Below, in pieces: positions 33,370 to 41,929 of a DNA stretch of 64,000 nucleotides. Below the pieces are notes generated by a model. The model worked only from the letters and a program-made list of their open reading frames with translations. It did no database searches and had not been told where the DNA came from. Position 1 is the stretch's first letter. Each line of letters starts with the position of its first letter. Both the position numbers and the translations under genes were made by a program. This stretch comes from Acidovorax sp. sic0104 (GTDB lineage Bacteria; Pseudomonadota; Gammaproteobacteria; Burkholderiales; Burkholderiaceae_C), in NCBI RefSeq assembly GCF_019219095.1, contig NZ_JAHUWH010000012.1, positions 62,001-126,000 on the forward strand, written 5' to 3'.

Positions 33370-34034
33370 GGTGTGAGCCTCGATTGCTGGTTACGGGCTA
33401 CGTCGCGCAGCGCATCGCGCTGGCGCAACAGGTGGGTGCGCATGGCCTCTTCGGCGGCGTCGCTGTCGCGGGCCTTGAGCGCGGCGAACACGGCCAGGTG
33501 CTCGGCCAGGCTTTGCTGCAGGCGGCCGGGGGCATGCAGCGTCTGCAGCCGGGCCAGGCGCAGGATCTTGCGCAGGTCGCCGATCACCTGGGCCAGCCAG
33601 CGGTTGTCCGCCAGGGTGATGAAGGCCTCGTGGATGGCGTAGTTGGCCTCGTAGTAGTCGGTGATCAGCCCGTCGGCGGCGCACTGCTGCAGCCGCTGGT
33701 GCAGCACGTCGAGCGCCGCCACATCTGCGGCCCCGGCCTTGCGCGTGGCCTCGTGCGCGGCACGCCCTTCCAGCAGTGCGATGACCGGAAACAGGTCGTC
33801 CAGGTCGCGCTCGGTGATCTCGGCGACGAAGCAGCCGCGGCGCGGCTCGTGGCGCAGCAAACCTTCGGCCACAAGCACCTTGAGCGCTTCGCGCAGCGGG
33901 GTGCGGGAGATCTCGAGCCGCTCGCACAGCGCGGCCTCATCCAGAAAGCTGCCGGGCGGCAACGCACCCGCAAAGATCTGCTCGCGCAGCCGCGCAGCGG
34001 CTTCGTCGTGCAGGGAATTGGGAGTGGGGCGCAT
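33366..34034 (-). CDS. matR: GntR-family (FCD) regulator of malonate genes
   Basis: This 222-residue protein has an N-terminal winged helix (RLREQIFAGALPPGSFLDEA, then CERLEISRTPLREALKVL). Its C-terminal all-helical FCD ligand-binding domain has metal-ligand-type residues in NYAIHEAFITLADN and EHLAVFAALKARD. First gene of the mat transcript and overlapping matA, it most likely represses the cluster until malonate or malonyl-CoA is present, as MatR does in rhizobia. That role is inferred from position. Confidence 0.87.
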   Translation of the reverse strand: MRPTPNSLHDEAAARLREQIFAGALPPGSFLDEAALCERLEISRTPLREALKVLVAEGLLRHEPRRGCFVAEITERDLDDLFPVIALLEGRAAHEATRKAGAADVAALDVLHQRLQQCAADGLITDYYEANYAIHEAFITLADNRWLAQVIGDLRKILRLARLQTLHAPGRLQQSLAEHLAVFAALKARDSDAAEEAMRTHLLRQRDALRDVARNQQSRLTP

Positions 34035-34157
34035 GGTGTGCGGTGCGTGAAGTGCGGAGCTGCGGCCATCAACCGGCCTGGGCCCGGCACAGCCTCGATA
34101 TCTGGGAGCTATCGTCCTTTAACAATCTGCCAACCTGTGGTTTCATGCGTCAATTCG

Positions 34158-34177
34158 CATAATTTTTCATAATTATG
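34158..34177. promoter_or_regulatory. Candidate MatR operator
   Basis: The dyad CATAATT tttcat AATTATG lies about 125 bases upstream of matR in an AT-rich patch of an otherwise GC-rich region. The 34035-34348 interval holds no gene; apart from this dyad and its AT-rich surroundings nothing is recognisable. Confidence 0.4.
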
Positions 34178-34348
34178 GGAACTGGCCATACAAAAAGCCA
34201 GCAAAAAATGCATGAGGGAACAAAAAAGCGTGTCGGGGGTGAAAAAGAGACATCGGCGCCCGCGCGGCGCGTTCAGTTTCTTTGTTTGTGCGGGCCGAGG
34301 CAGGCACCAAGCCCCTCCCCCGGGCGCGCAGCGCCGCTGTCCGGCCCT

Positions 34349-35266
34349 TCACGCTACCTGCGCGAACCCCTGCACCAGGTGGTCGATCCAAACCCGCAGC
34401 TTGGCCGGCAGGAACCGGTTGGGTGGGTAGAGCAGCCACGCCATGCCCGCATAGGCTGTCTTGTGCTCCCAGTCGGGCAGCACCCGCACCAGCGCACCGC
34501 CTTGCAAGGCTGCACGCGCCGCAAAACCCGGCAGGCTCGCAATGCCCAGGTGCTGCAGTGCGGCCTCCAGCCGCACCTCGCTGTGGTTGGCCACATAGCG
34601 GCCGCGCACGGCCACGGTGGCTGCCTCGCCGCCACACTCAAAGCGCCAGTGGCGGTCGCGCTCGTCTTCGCCCAGGTAGATGCAGGCGTGCCGCTCCAGG
34701 TCGCGAGGGTGCGCAGGATGGCCGTGCGTCGCCAGGTATTCGGGACTGGCGCACACCAGGTGCCGCAAGGGAGCCAGAGGGCGGCCCGCCAAACCGGGGG
34801 GCGGGGTATCGGTCACGCGCAGGGCCAGGTCGATAGGACCTTCGAACAGGTCCACCACGCGGTCCGTGATGAGCAGCTGCACGTCTACCTGGGGATACTT
34901 CCTGAGGAAAGGCAGCACCAGCGGGTGCACCAGTTGCCGGCCCACGGCCTTGGGCATGCTCATGCGCACCATGCCGGTAGGCTCGCCGGTGTGGGTATCG
35001 CTCAGCGCCCAGACCTCGCGCGCCGCAGCCACCAGCGACTGGCAGCGGCTGTAAGCCGCAGCGCCTGCATCGGTGAGTTTGAGCTTGCGGGTGGTGCGCT
35101 CGAGCAGCCGCACCCGCAGGGCGCCCTCCAGCCGCGCCACCTGGCGGCTGACGGCAGATGGGGTGATGCCCAGTTGCCGGGCTGCGGCGGAGAAGCTGCC
35201 GGCCTCGACCACCCGCGCAAACACGGCCATGTCGGAGAGGCTGTCGAGGGATTGATTGATGCTCAC
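34349..35266 (-). CDS. LysR-family transcriptional regulator
   Basis: This 305-residue regulator has an N-terminal helix-turn-helix (VVEAGSFSAAARQLGITPSA, then VSRQVARLEGALRVRLLERT). Its periplasmic-binding-like effector domain is of the CrgA type (VRMSMPKAVGRQLVHPLVLP, YLATHGHPAHPRDLERHACI). The GTG at 35266 is preferred because a longer frame would run into the promoter of the divergent DMT transporter gene. A 7-bp dyad at 35293-35326 in the shared promoter region may be its operator. Confidence 0.88.
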   Translation of the reverse strand: MSINQSLDSLSDMAVFARVVEAGSFSAAARQLGITPSAVSRQVARLEGALRVRLLERTTRKLKLTDAGAAAYSRCQSLVAAAREVWALSDTHTGEPTGMVRMSMPKAVGRQLVHPLVLPFLRKYPQVDVQLLITDRVVDLFEGPIDLALRVTDTPPPGLAGRPLAPLRHLVCASPEYLATHGHPAHPRDLERHACIYLGEDERDRHWRFECGGEAATVAVRGRYVANHSEVRLEAALQHLGIASLPGFAARAALQGGALVRVLPDWEHKTAYAGMAWLLYPPNRFLPAKLRVWIDHLVQGFAQVA

Positions 35267-35372
35267 GGCGCACAAGTGATGTTCTGCTACAGCGATTATC
35301 AATGCACAGGCGCAAATGAATAATCGCCCGAGCGTCTTGTTTATCTGCCCGCCTGCGTAGCCTCCCTGCCCC

Positions 35373-36281
35373 ATGACCACTCTGACCGCCCCCACCCCGT
35401 CCCCCCTTGCACCCCGGCTGGCCGATGCCGCGCTGTTGCTGGTCGCAGTCGTCTGGGGCACCAGCTACGGTGTGGCCAAAGGGGCCCTGGTGTTCTACCC
35501 GGTGCTGGGCTTTCTGGCGGTGCGGTTCGGGCTGACCTTTGTGCTGCTGCTGCCGGCGCTGCTGCGCGCCAACCGTGCGCAGCAGCTGGACGCGCTGGCG
35601 GCCGGGCTGCCGTTGGGCGGGCTGCTGCTGGGCATCTTCCTGTGCGAGACGTTTGGGTTGGCCCTCACCCAGGCCAGTAACGCGGCCTTCCTCATCAGCC
35701 TGTGCGTGGTGTTCACGCCGTTTGCCGAATGGGCCCTGCTGGGCCAGCGGCCGGCGCGGGCGATGTTCGTGTTTGCCGGGGTGTCGCTGGTGGGCGCTGC
35801 GCTGCTCAGCGGCGGCCTCAGCGGCTACTGGGGCTGGGGCGACGCCCTGATGCTGTCCGCCGCCGTGCTGCGCGCCATCACCGTGTGCCAGACCAGCCGC
35901 CTGACCCGTCGCCGCAACGCACCGGTACTGGCCTTGACTGCCGTGCAAGCCGGCGTGATAGCGCTGGGCAGCGTGGCTCTGGCCTTGGCACTGCCCGGCG
36001 GCCTGCCCTCCCTGCCTGGCGACGCAGGCTTCTGGCTGGCCTGCATCTACCTGGTGCTGGGCTGCACGGTGTTCGCCTTCGTGGTGCAGAACTGGGCCCT
36101 GCGCCACAGCTCTCCGTCGCGCGTCGGACTGCTGATGGGCAGCGAGCCAGCGTTTGGCGCGCTGTTTGCCGTACTGTGGCTCGGCGAGAGCCTCAGCATC
36201 GCGGGCTGGGCCGGGGGGATGCTGATCGTGACGGCGGCGTTTTGGACCATGGTGCGGCGGGGGGCTTCGACCCCGAACTGA
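35373..36281 (+). CDS. EamA/DMT-family transporter
   Basis: This 302-residue protein has ten predicted helices in two EamA repeats. VVWGTSYGVAKGALVFYPVL opens the first, and RVGLLMGSEPAFGALFAVLW with GESLSIAGWAGGMLIV closes the second. It is likely a metabolite exporter. It is divergently transcribed from a LysR regulator with a 106-bp shared region, which suggests that the regulator controls it. The substrate is unknown. Confidence 0.9.
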   Translation: MTTLTAPTPSPLAPRLADAALLLVAVVWGTSYGVAKGALVFYPVLGFLAVRFGLTFVLLLPALLRANRAQQLDALAAGLPLGGLLLGIFLCETFGLALTQASNAAFLISLCVVFTPFAEWALLGQRPARAMFVFAGVSLVGAALLSGGLSGYWGWGDALMLSAAVLRAITVCQTSRLTRRRNAPVLALTAVQAGVIALGSVALALALPGGLPSLPGDAGFWLACIYLVLGCTVFAFVVQNWALRHSSPSRVGLLMGSEPAFGALFAVLWLGESLSIAGWAGGMLIVTAAFWTMVRRGASTPN

Positions 36282-36358
36282 TCACGTACCGACCGCTGTA
36301 CCTGGCCCCCACGTATTGGCCGCAGGCCTGCAAAAGGACTCCGCGGCTTTGGGGGAAA

Positions 36359-36418
36359 TGCTATCCATTTAATAGCTTCTGGCGCTTTCCCATCAAGCGG
36401 CAGAGAGCATTTTTACCT
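36359..36418 (+). repeat. ~60-nt dispersed AT-rich repeat, copy A (after the DMT gene, at the lgt stop)
   Basis: The core is CGCTT-tcccatc-AAGCG inside an AT-rich frame with ttaatagct and atttttac. Its end supplies the TAA stop of lgt (36413-36415, minus strand). The 36282-36358 remainder of the gap shows nothing. Confidence 0.8.
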
Positions 36419-37240
36419 CGAACCAAGCGCCACTGCGGGCTGTCGCTGCGCCCACAGCCACATCCCGATGCCGCCCACGATCATGGGCACGCACAGCCAC
36501 TGGCCCATGCTCATGCCCAACGACAGTACACCCAGGAAGGCGTCGGGCTCGCGGAAGTACTCCGCGATGAAGCGGAACACGCCGTAGCCGAACAGGAAGG
36601 CGGCCGCCACCTGACCTGGGCGTCGCTCCTTGCGGGCGTAGAGCCACAGCAGCACGAACAACAGCAGGCCTTCGAGGAGGAACTGGTAGACCTGCGACGG
36701 GTGGCGCGGCTGCATCGATCCGCTGTGCGCAAAGACCATGCCCCAGGGAAGGTCCGGGCTCGCGAAGCGGCCCCAGAGTTCGCCGTTGATGAAGTTGCCC
36801 ACCCGCCCTGCGGCCAGGCCCGTGGGCACGCAGGGCGCCACGAAGTCGGCCACCTGCACCCAGGAGCGCTGGCGCGAATGCGCAAACCAGATCATCGAGG
36901 CGATCACGCCCAGCAGCCCGCCATGGAAGGCCATGCCACCTTGCCACACGGCAAGTATCTCGAGCGGATGACTGAGGTAGTAGCCCGGCTTGTAAAAAAG
37001 GCAGTAGCCCAGCCGCCCGCCAATCACCACCCCCGCCACGCCCAGAAAGAGGATGTCCTCGACATCCTTGCGCGTCCAGGCGCCGGGGCCGGTGATGGAC
37101 GCAAATGGCTCGTGGCGCAGGCGCCGGATGCCCAGGAACATGAACAGGCCGAAGGCCGCGAGGTAGGTCAGGCCATACCAGTGAATGGCCAGGGGGCCGA
37201 GCTGCAGGGCGACGGGGTCGATGTGGGGGTAGGTCAGCAT
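36413..37240 (-). CDS. lgt: Prolipoprotein diacylglyceryl transferase
   Basis: This 275-residue, seven-helix inner-membrane enzyme transfers diacylglyceryl from phosphatidylglycerol to the lipobox cysteine of prolipoproteins. Signatures are [47 protein letters not shown] with the essential histidine, and [14 protein letters not shown]. It ends [11 protein letters not shown] followed by a short tail whose stop codon comes from an AT-rich repeat. The ATG at 37240 gives [20 protein letters not shown], a normal family N-terminus. Confidence 0.96.
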   Translation of the reverse strand: MLTYPHIDPVALQLGPLAIHWYGLTYLAAFGLFMFLGIRRLRHEPFASITGPGAWTRKDVEDILFLGVAGVVIGGRLGYCLFYKPGYYLSHPLEILAVWQGGMAFHGGLLGVIASMIWFAHSRQRSWVQVADFVAPCVPTGLAAGRVGNFINGELWGRFASPDLPWGMVFAHSGSMQPRHPSQVYQFLLEGLLLFVLLWLYARKERRPGQVAAAFLFGYGVFRFIAEYFREPDAFLGVLSLGMSMGQWLCVPMIVGGIGMWLWAQRQPAVALGSR

Positions 37241-37333
37241 GGTGGCCGGTATTGTGCCCGCCCTCGGCATCACCCCGAGGTCTCGAAGACAAAGTCCTGG
37301 GCTCAGGTCCTTGTGGCCTATGCCGCCCGCGCC

Positions 37334-38530
37334 TCACGCACGCGGGCCGGTCGGCGCAGCCCGGGGGCTGCGTGCCACCTTCGCCTCACAGATCACCACA
37401 CCCAACAAAATGCCTGTGGTCAGCCAGCCCATGGCCAGCAGGTTCACCGCATACCCCACAGGCACCAGCGCCAGCATGGCCGCGGCCCCCGCAACATGGG
37501 AGAGCGGAAAACTCCCGTACACCACCCGCTTGTAGACCGTGCTACCCAACAGGTAGGCCACAGGCCCCAGGACCAGCGTGAGCACTTGCGCCGTCTGCAG
37601 CCGGTCATGCGGATGGGCTAGCACGAGGTCGTTGGCCACAGCACAGCCAATCACGCCCGCCACCAGAATGGCATGCACGTAGTGCAGGTGTGCGCCTACC
37701 CGTCCGGGGTCGGCAGAAGCGGTGATGACGGCGCTTGCATCCTTGCTGGAGGTGCCGAAGTACAGCCACCACATGGCCAGCGTGCCGACAAAGGTGGCCA
37801 GCAGCGCCAGAACGCTGGACATGTCCCACAACCGGGCGTCCGCAAATGTTGCCCCGCTGACCAGCAAGGTCTCGCCCAACGCCACGATCATGAACAGCTG
37901 ACAGCGCTCTGCCAGGTGCCCGCCTTCAATGGTCCAGTCACGCGTGCTGGAGCGGCCCATGCCCGGCAATGCGAAGCCGAACATGGGAGAAAGGTACTCG
38001 CAGGCAGCGGCAACAATCCACAGCGCAATGCGCCACTCATGCTGGGCCAGCCCACCGGCGATCCAGAAGACAGCAGCAATCATCAGCCAACCCAGCATGC
38101 GCCGGTAGTTGGGCGCCAGTGGATGGCCAGGCCCCAGCTCCCACACCAGGAAGGCCGTCCGCCCCACCTGCAAGGCCGCGTAGCACATGGCGAAAATCAG
38201 CCCGCGGTCGCCAAAGGCTTGCGGAATACTGGATGCCATGACCAAGCCCAGCAGCATGGCGGCAAACAGCAGACAGCGGATCCGCGGGTTCTCGGGGTTG
38301 AACCAATTGGTCACCCAGCAGGTGTATTGCCACCCCAGCCACACGGCGAACCAGATGACCAGCGCTTCCACGAGCCCCAGCAGGCTCAGGTGGTGCAAAA
38401 GCTGATGGCTGACCTGGGTGACGGCAAAAACATAGACGAGGTCAAAGAACAGCTCCTCGTAAGTCACGCGGGCATGGTGCCCATCACGGTGGCGCAGTAC
38501 AACTCGGTGGCCGGAAGCGGGCGAAGTCAT
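37334..38530 (-). CDS. Low-temperature requirement protein A (LtrA) family membrane protein
   Basis: This 398-residue polytopic protein has about ten helices. Family marks include VTYEELFFDLVYVFAVTQVS near the N-terminus, HLAERCQLFMIVALGETLLV in the middle, and MWWLYFGTSS. The biochemical role of LtrA proteins is unknown. The ATG at 38530 has GGGGA upstream; a GTG two codons earlier is in frame. It lies 15 bp downstream of a small membrane gene on the same strand. Confidence 0.85.
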   Translation of the reverse strand: MTSPASGHRVVLRHRDGHHARVTYEELFFDLVYVFAVTQVSHQLLHHLSLLGLVEALVIWFAVWLGWQYTCWVTNWFNPENPRIRCLLFAAMLLGLVMASSIPQAFGDRGLIFAMCYAALQVGRTAFLVWELGPGHPLAPNYRRMLGWLMIAAVFWIAGGLAQHEWRIALWIVAAACEYLSPMFGFALPGMGRSSTRDWTIEGGHLAERCQLFMIVALGETLLVSGATFADARLWDMSSVLALLATFVGTLAMWWLYFGTSSKDASAVITASADPGRVGAHLHYVHAILVAGVIGCAVANDLVLAHPHDRLQTAQVLTLVLGPVAYLLGSTVYKRVVYGSFPLSHVAGAAAMLALVPVGYAVNLLAMGWLTTGILLGVVICEAKVARSPRAAPTGPRA

Positions 38531-38545
38531 GGGCACAGGTCCCCA

Positions 38546-38812
38546 TCAGCGCGAGAGTTGCCAGGCCGCAACGGCCGCCACAACCGATGGAACCGCGAAC
38601 ACCAGCAGCAGGATCGGCAGCTCCTGGCGCACCGTGTAGCCCGCGTGGGTCACCCCCACCCACATGTTGGCGACTGCAACCAGCAGCCACACCGGCACAA
38701 AAACCTTGGCGGCGAGGGCCACGCCTGCGCCGCTGGCCCCCCACAACCATCCAAACAGGGCGAACACCGCCAGAAGCAGGACCCCGGCCACCATCACCAT
38801 TGCCATGTGCAT
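38546..38812 (-). CDS. Small three-helix membrane protein
   Basis: This 88-residue hydrophobic protein begins MHMAMVMVAGVLLLAVFALF. It has three predicted helices, including VFVPVWLLVAVANMWVGVTH and LPILLLVFAVPSVVAAVAAW. The ATG at 38812 is preceded by a very strong AAGGAGG site. It is co-directional with the LtrA gene and may share its transcript. I recognise no family with confidence. Confidence 0.8.
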   Translation of the reverse strand: MHMAMVMVAGVLLLAVFALFGWLWGASGAGVALAAKVFVPVWLLVAVANMWVGVTHAGYTVRQELPILLLVFAVPSVVAAVAAWQLSR

Positions 38813-39077
38813 ACACCCTCCTTGCTGTGGATCTGAGACAAGCGCGTTGCGTCTGCTTATGAGCACGCTCGGCCATTGTGTCAGGGCTGGCACGCCGGAC
38901 AAAATCGTCCGGCCCCGGCGGACACCTACGCGCGCGCCGCCTGCCGCAGGCGACCACGCCTGGAAATGCGAACGCGTCTGATGCCAGTGCGTATGCAGAC
39001 CGGCGGCTCGGGGGCAATGGGCCGCACCGGGCTCTATTGCGGCACACTCTGCCCCCCAAAACAACAAGAGGAACCTC

Positions 39078-39545
39078 ATGCAGGGCAATACACAAGTCAT
39101 CGACTATTTCAGGCATCTGCTGCGCGGCGAGCTGGCCGCGCGCGACCAGTACTTTGCCCATTCGCGCATCTACGAAGACCAGGGTTTCACCAAGCTCTTC
39201 ACCCGCCTGGACCACGAGATGCAAGAGGAAACCCAGCACGCCGACGCCCTGCTGCGCCGCATCCTGATGCTGGGCGGCCGCCCCGACATGCGCCCCAACG
39301 AGTTCACCCCCGGCGAGACCGTGCCGGAGATGCTGAAGAAGGACCTGGCCACCGAGTACGAGGTGCGCGCCGCCCTGCAGCAGGGCATTGCGCTGTGCGA
39401 GAGCGTGGGCGACTACGTGAGCCGCGACCTGCTGCTGGTGCAACTGCGCGACACCGAGGAAGATCACGCCTACTGGCTGGAAAAACAGCTCGGCCTGATC
39501 GACAAGGTCGGTTTGCAGAACTACCTGCAATCGCAAACGGCCTGA
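39078..39545 (+). CDS. bfr: Bacterioferritin-like protein lacking the haem-ligand methionine
   Basis: This 155-residue four-helix ferritin stores iron as a ferric mineral. Ferroxidase ligands are in place: Glu18, Glu51 and His54 (EETQHAD), a Glu near residue 94 (ATEYEV), and Glu/His in [13 protein letters not shown]. The C-terminus GLQNYLQSQ is characteristic of bacterioferritins. The position of Met52, which binds haem between subunits in E. coli Bfr, is threonine here (Thr52). It may pair with a second, haem-binding subunit or work haem-free. AGAGGA precedes the ATG. Confidence 0.92.
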   Translation: MQGNTQVIDYFRHLLRGELAARDQYFAHSRIYEDQGFTKLFTRLDHEMQEETQHADALLRRILMLGGRPDMRPNEFTPGETVPEMLKKDLATEYEVRAALQQGIALCESVGDYVSRDLLLVQLRDTEEDHAYWLEKQLGLIDKVGLQNYLQSQTA

Positions 39546-39686
39546 ACCCCCGGGCGCCCCGCCCGATGATTGCCCCAGGCACCTTGCGAGGTGCCAATTT
39601 CAAATGGGGCACCCATGGGATGATTTGGCCAGATGTGTGGGATGGTTGTCATTGCAGCCAACCGGGCAAACGCCGACACTGCCCCC

Positions 39687-40700
39687 ATGGCCTCACCCCT
39701 TCGCACCGTGGCGTGCCTTATCTACCCGGACGTCATGAGCCTGGACGCGGTCGGGCCGCTGCAGGTCTTCGGCTCGGCCAATGCCGAGCGCGCCGGTCAC
39801 GGCCTGCCGCCCGCGTATGCGCTGCATCTGGTGGCCGAGGCCGCAGGGCCCGTCACCACATCGGCAGGATTCGCGTTGCTGGCCGATACTGGCTGGCCCA
39901 CGCTAGACCCCGCGCAGTTGGACACAGTGCTGGTAGCAGGCGGCGATGGCGTCATTGCGCAACTGGATAACACAGCCTTGCGACAGTGGCTGCGCCGCGC
40001 AGAGCCGCAGGTGCGCCGCATGGGCTCGGTGTGCTCGGGGGCGCTGCTGCTGGCGCACGCCGGGCTGCTCGACGGGCTGCACGCCACCACCCACTGGTGC
40101 CGCACCGACCTGATGCGCCGCAACTACCCCGCGGTGCAGGTGGACGATGACTGCCTGCACACCTACGATGCAGCCAGCGCGGTGTACAGCCACCTATTCA
40201 CCTCGGCCGGCGTCACCGCCGGCATCGACCTGGCGCTGGCGCTGGTGGAGGCCGACCTGGGCCGCCCCATGGCCTTGGCCGTGGCGCGCCGGCTGGTGAT
40301 GTTCATGCGCCGCCCGGGCGGACAGGCGCAGTTCAGTGCCCTGCTCGCGCCCGAGACACGCCACGCGCCGCGGCTGGCGGCGCTGCTGGAATGGATTCCC
40401 ACGCAACTGGGGGGCGACCTGTCGCTGGATGCGCTGGCCGAGCAGGCCTGCATGCCGACACGCACATTGACCCGCGTGTTCCAGCGCGAGCTGGGCACCA
40501 CGCCCGGCCGTTATGTGGAGCGGGTGCGGGTCGAGGCGGCGTCCACCCTGCTCGCACAGGCCCAGGCGTCTGTCTCGACCGTGGCGCGGCTGTGCGGCTT
40601 CGAGCATACCGAGAACCTGCGCCGCAGCTTTCACAAGCACCGCGCGGTGAGCCCGCAGGCCTATGCGCAGCGCTTCGGCGCGGGCGCGTTGCTGGACTGA
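39687..40700 (+). CDS. GlxA-family AraC-type regulator with DJ-1/PfpI domain
   Basis: This is a 337-residue protein. Residues 5-180 form a class I glutamine-amidotransferase-like (DJ-1/PfpI) domain with YPDVMSLDAVGPLQVFG and the nucleophile-elbow-like MGSVCSGALLLAHAGLL. Residues 235-330 are an AraC helix-turn-helix pair (LSLDALAEQACMPTRTLTRV and VSTVARLCGFEHTENLRRSF). The ATG at 39687 fits the domain start better than the longer frame. It is 53 bp before an MFS gene, which it may control. Confidence 0.9.
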   Translation: MASPLRTVACLIYPDVMSLDAVGPLQVFGSANAERAGHGLPPAYALHLVAEAAGPVTTSAGFALLADTGWPTLDPAQLDTVLVAGGDGVIAQLDNTALRQWLRRAEPQVRRMGSVCSGALLLAHAGLLDGLHATTHWCRTDLMRRNYPAVQVDDDCLHTYDAASAVYSHLFTSAGVTAGIDLALALVEADLGRPMALAVARRLVMFMRRPGGQAQFSALLAPETRHAPRLAALLEWIPTQLGGDLSLDALAEQACMPTRTLTRVFQRELGTTPGRYVERVRVEAASTLLAQAQASVSTVARLCGFEHTENLRRSFHKHRAVSPQAYAQRFGAGALLD

Positions 40701-40753
40701 CCTTCCCTTCCGTTCCTTTCGCGCCGCCCGGCGCACCACCGAAAGCCACCACC

Positions 40754-41929
40754 ATGCTGCTCGTGCGCAATGCTTCCGTTCGCCTGCTGTTCGCCGGCCA
40801 GGCCCTGTATTGGGGCTGCTCCATCATCGGCATCACGCTGACTTCCATCGTGGGCGCGCGGCTGGCGCCATGGCCGTCGCTTGCCACGCTGCCGCTGGCG
40901 CTGCTGGTACTGGGCAACCTGGTTTCAGTGCAGCCGCTGTCGCTCTTCATGCAGCGCCGGGGCCGGCGCGCGGGTCTGCAGGCCGGCGCGCTCTTCGGGG
41001 TGGCTGGCGGACTGGTCAGCATGCTGGGCGTGCAGTGGGGCAGCTTCGCGGTGTTCTGCGCGGGCACGCTGGCCATCGGCGCCTACCAGGCATCGTCGGG
41101 CTACTACACCTATGCCGCGCTGGAGGCGGTGGACCCCACGCAGAAGGGCCGCGCCGCCGCGTGCGTGGTGGCCGGCGGGTTGTGCGCCGCGGTCTTCGCG
41201 CCGCCGCTGGCGCTGTGGTCCCGCAACCTTCTGCCCACGCCGCTGGCGGGTGCCTACCTGGCGATCGCGGTGCTGGCGGCGCTCGGCTGGGCGGTGATGG
41301 CTCTGCTGCGCGAAGGGGTGGCGCCCAAGCCAGCGGCGGGTGGCATGGCGGCGATGGCCGCCTTGCTGGCCCGGCCCGGCCTGCGGGCTGCCGTGGTCAT
41401 GACCGCCATCGGCCACGGCCTGATGATCCTGGTGATGAACGCCACCCCGCTGGCCATGGAGGTCTGCGGCTTTTCGGCCGCATCGGCTGCGCAGGTGATC
41501 CAGTGGCACGTGATCGGCATGTTCGCGCCCGCGTTGTTTTCTGGCGCATTGGTCGACCGCTTCGGCAGCCGCCCCGTGGCGGCCGTGGGCGCAGCGTGCC
41601 TGGCCGTGAGCGCAGTGGTCGCGCTGTCGGGCCTGTCGTTCACGGAGTTCCTGGCGAGCTCTTTCCTGCTCGGCACGGGCTGGAATCTGATGGTGATCTC
41701 GGGCACCACGCTGCTGGCCGAACACCACGCGCCCGAGGAGCGCGGACAGGCCCAGGCGCTGATGCAGCTGGCCAATGGCATCGTCGCCGCCCTGATGTCG
41801 TTCGCCTCGGGCGCGCTGCTGACCGGCGTGGGCTGGACGGCCATCAATGGGGTGGCGCTGCCGCTGCTGGCGATTGCAGCCGGGTTGTTGTTCGTGCGCA
41901 GGCGCAGCGCCGCTGCGGCAGCAGGGTGA
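40754..41929 (+). CDS. Major facilitator superfamily transporter
   Basis: This 391-residue protein has twelve predicted helices and a central loop. GLQAGALFGVAGGLVSMLGV and SGALVDRFGSRPVAAVGAAC (with the DRFGSRP motif between helices 8 and 9) are MFS-like. EHHAPEERGQAQALMQLANG resembles the cytoplasmic loop of drug and sugar exporters. The substrate is unknown. It follows the GlxA-type regulator on the same strand and is convergent with a LysR gene, separated by only a base. Confidence 0.88.
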   Translation: MLLVRNASVRLLFAGQALYWGCSIIGITLTSIVGARLAPWPSLATLPLALLVLGNLVSVQPLSLFMQRRGRRAGLQAGALFGVAGGLVSMLGVQWGSFAVFCAGTLAIGAYQASSGYYTYAALEAVDPTQKGRAAACVVAGGLCAAVFAPPLALWSRNLLPTPLAGAYLAIAVLAALGWAVMALLREGVAPKPAAGGMAAMAALLARPGLRAAVVMTAIGHGLMILVMNATPLAMEVCGFSAASAAQVIQWHVIGMFAPALFSGALVDRFGSRPVAAVGAACLAVSAVVALSGLSFTEFLASSFLLGTGWNLMVISGTTLLAEHHAPEERGQAQALMQLANGIVAALMSFASGALLTGVGWTAINGVALPLLAIAAGLLFVRRRSAAAAAG

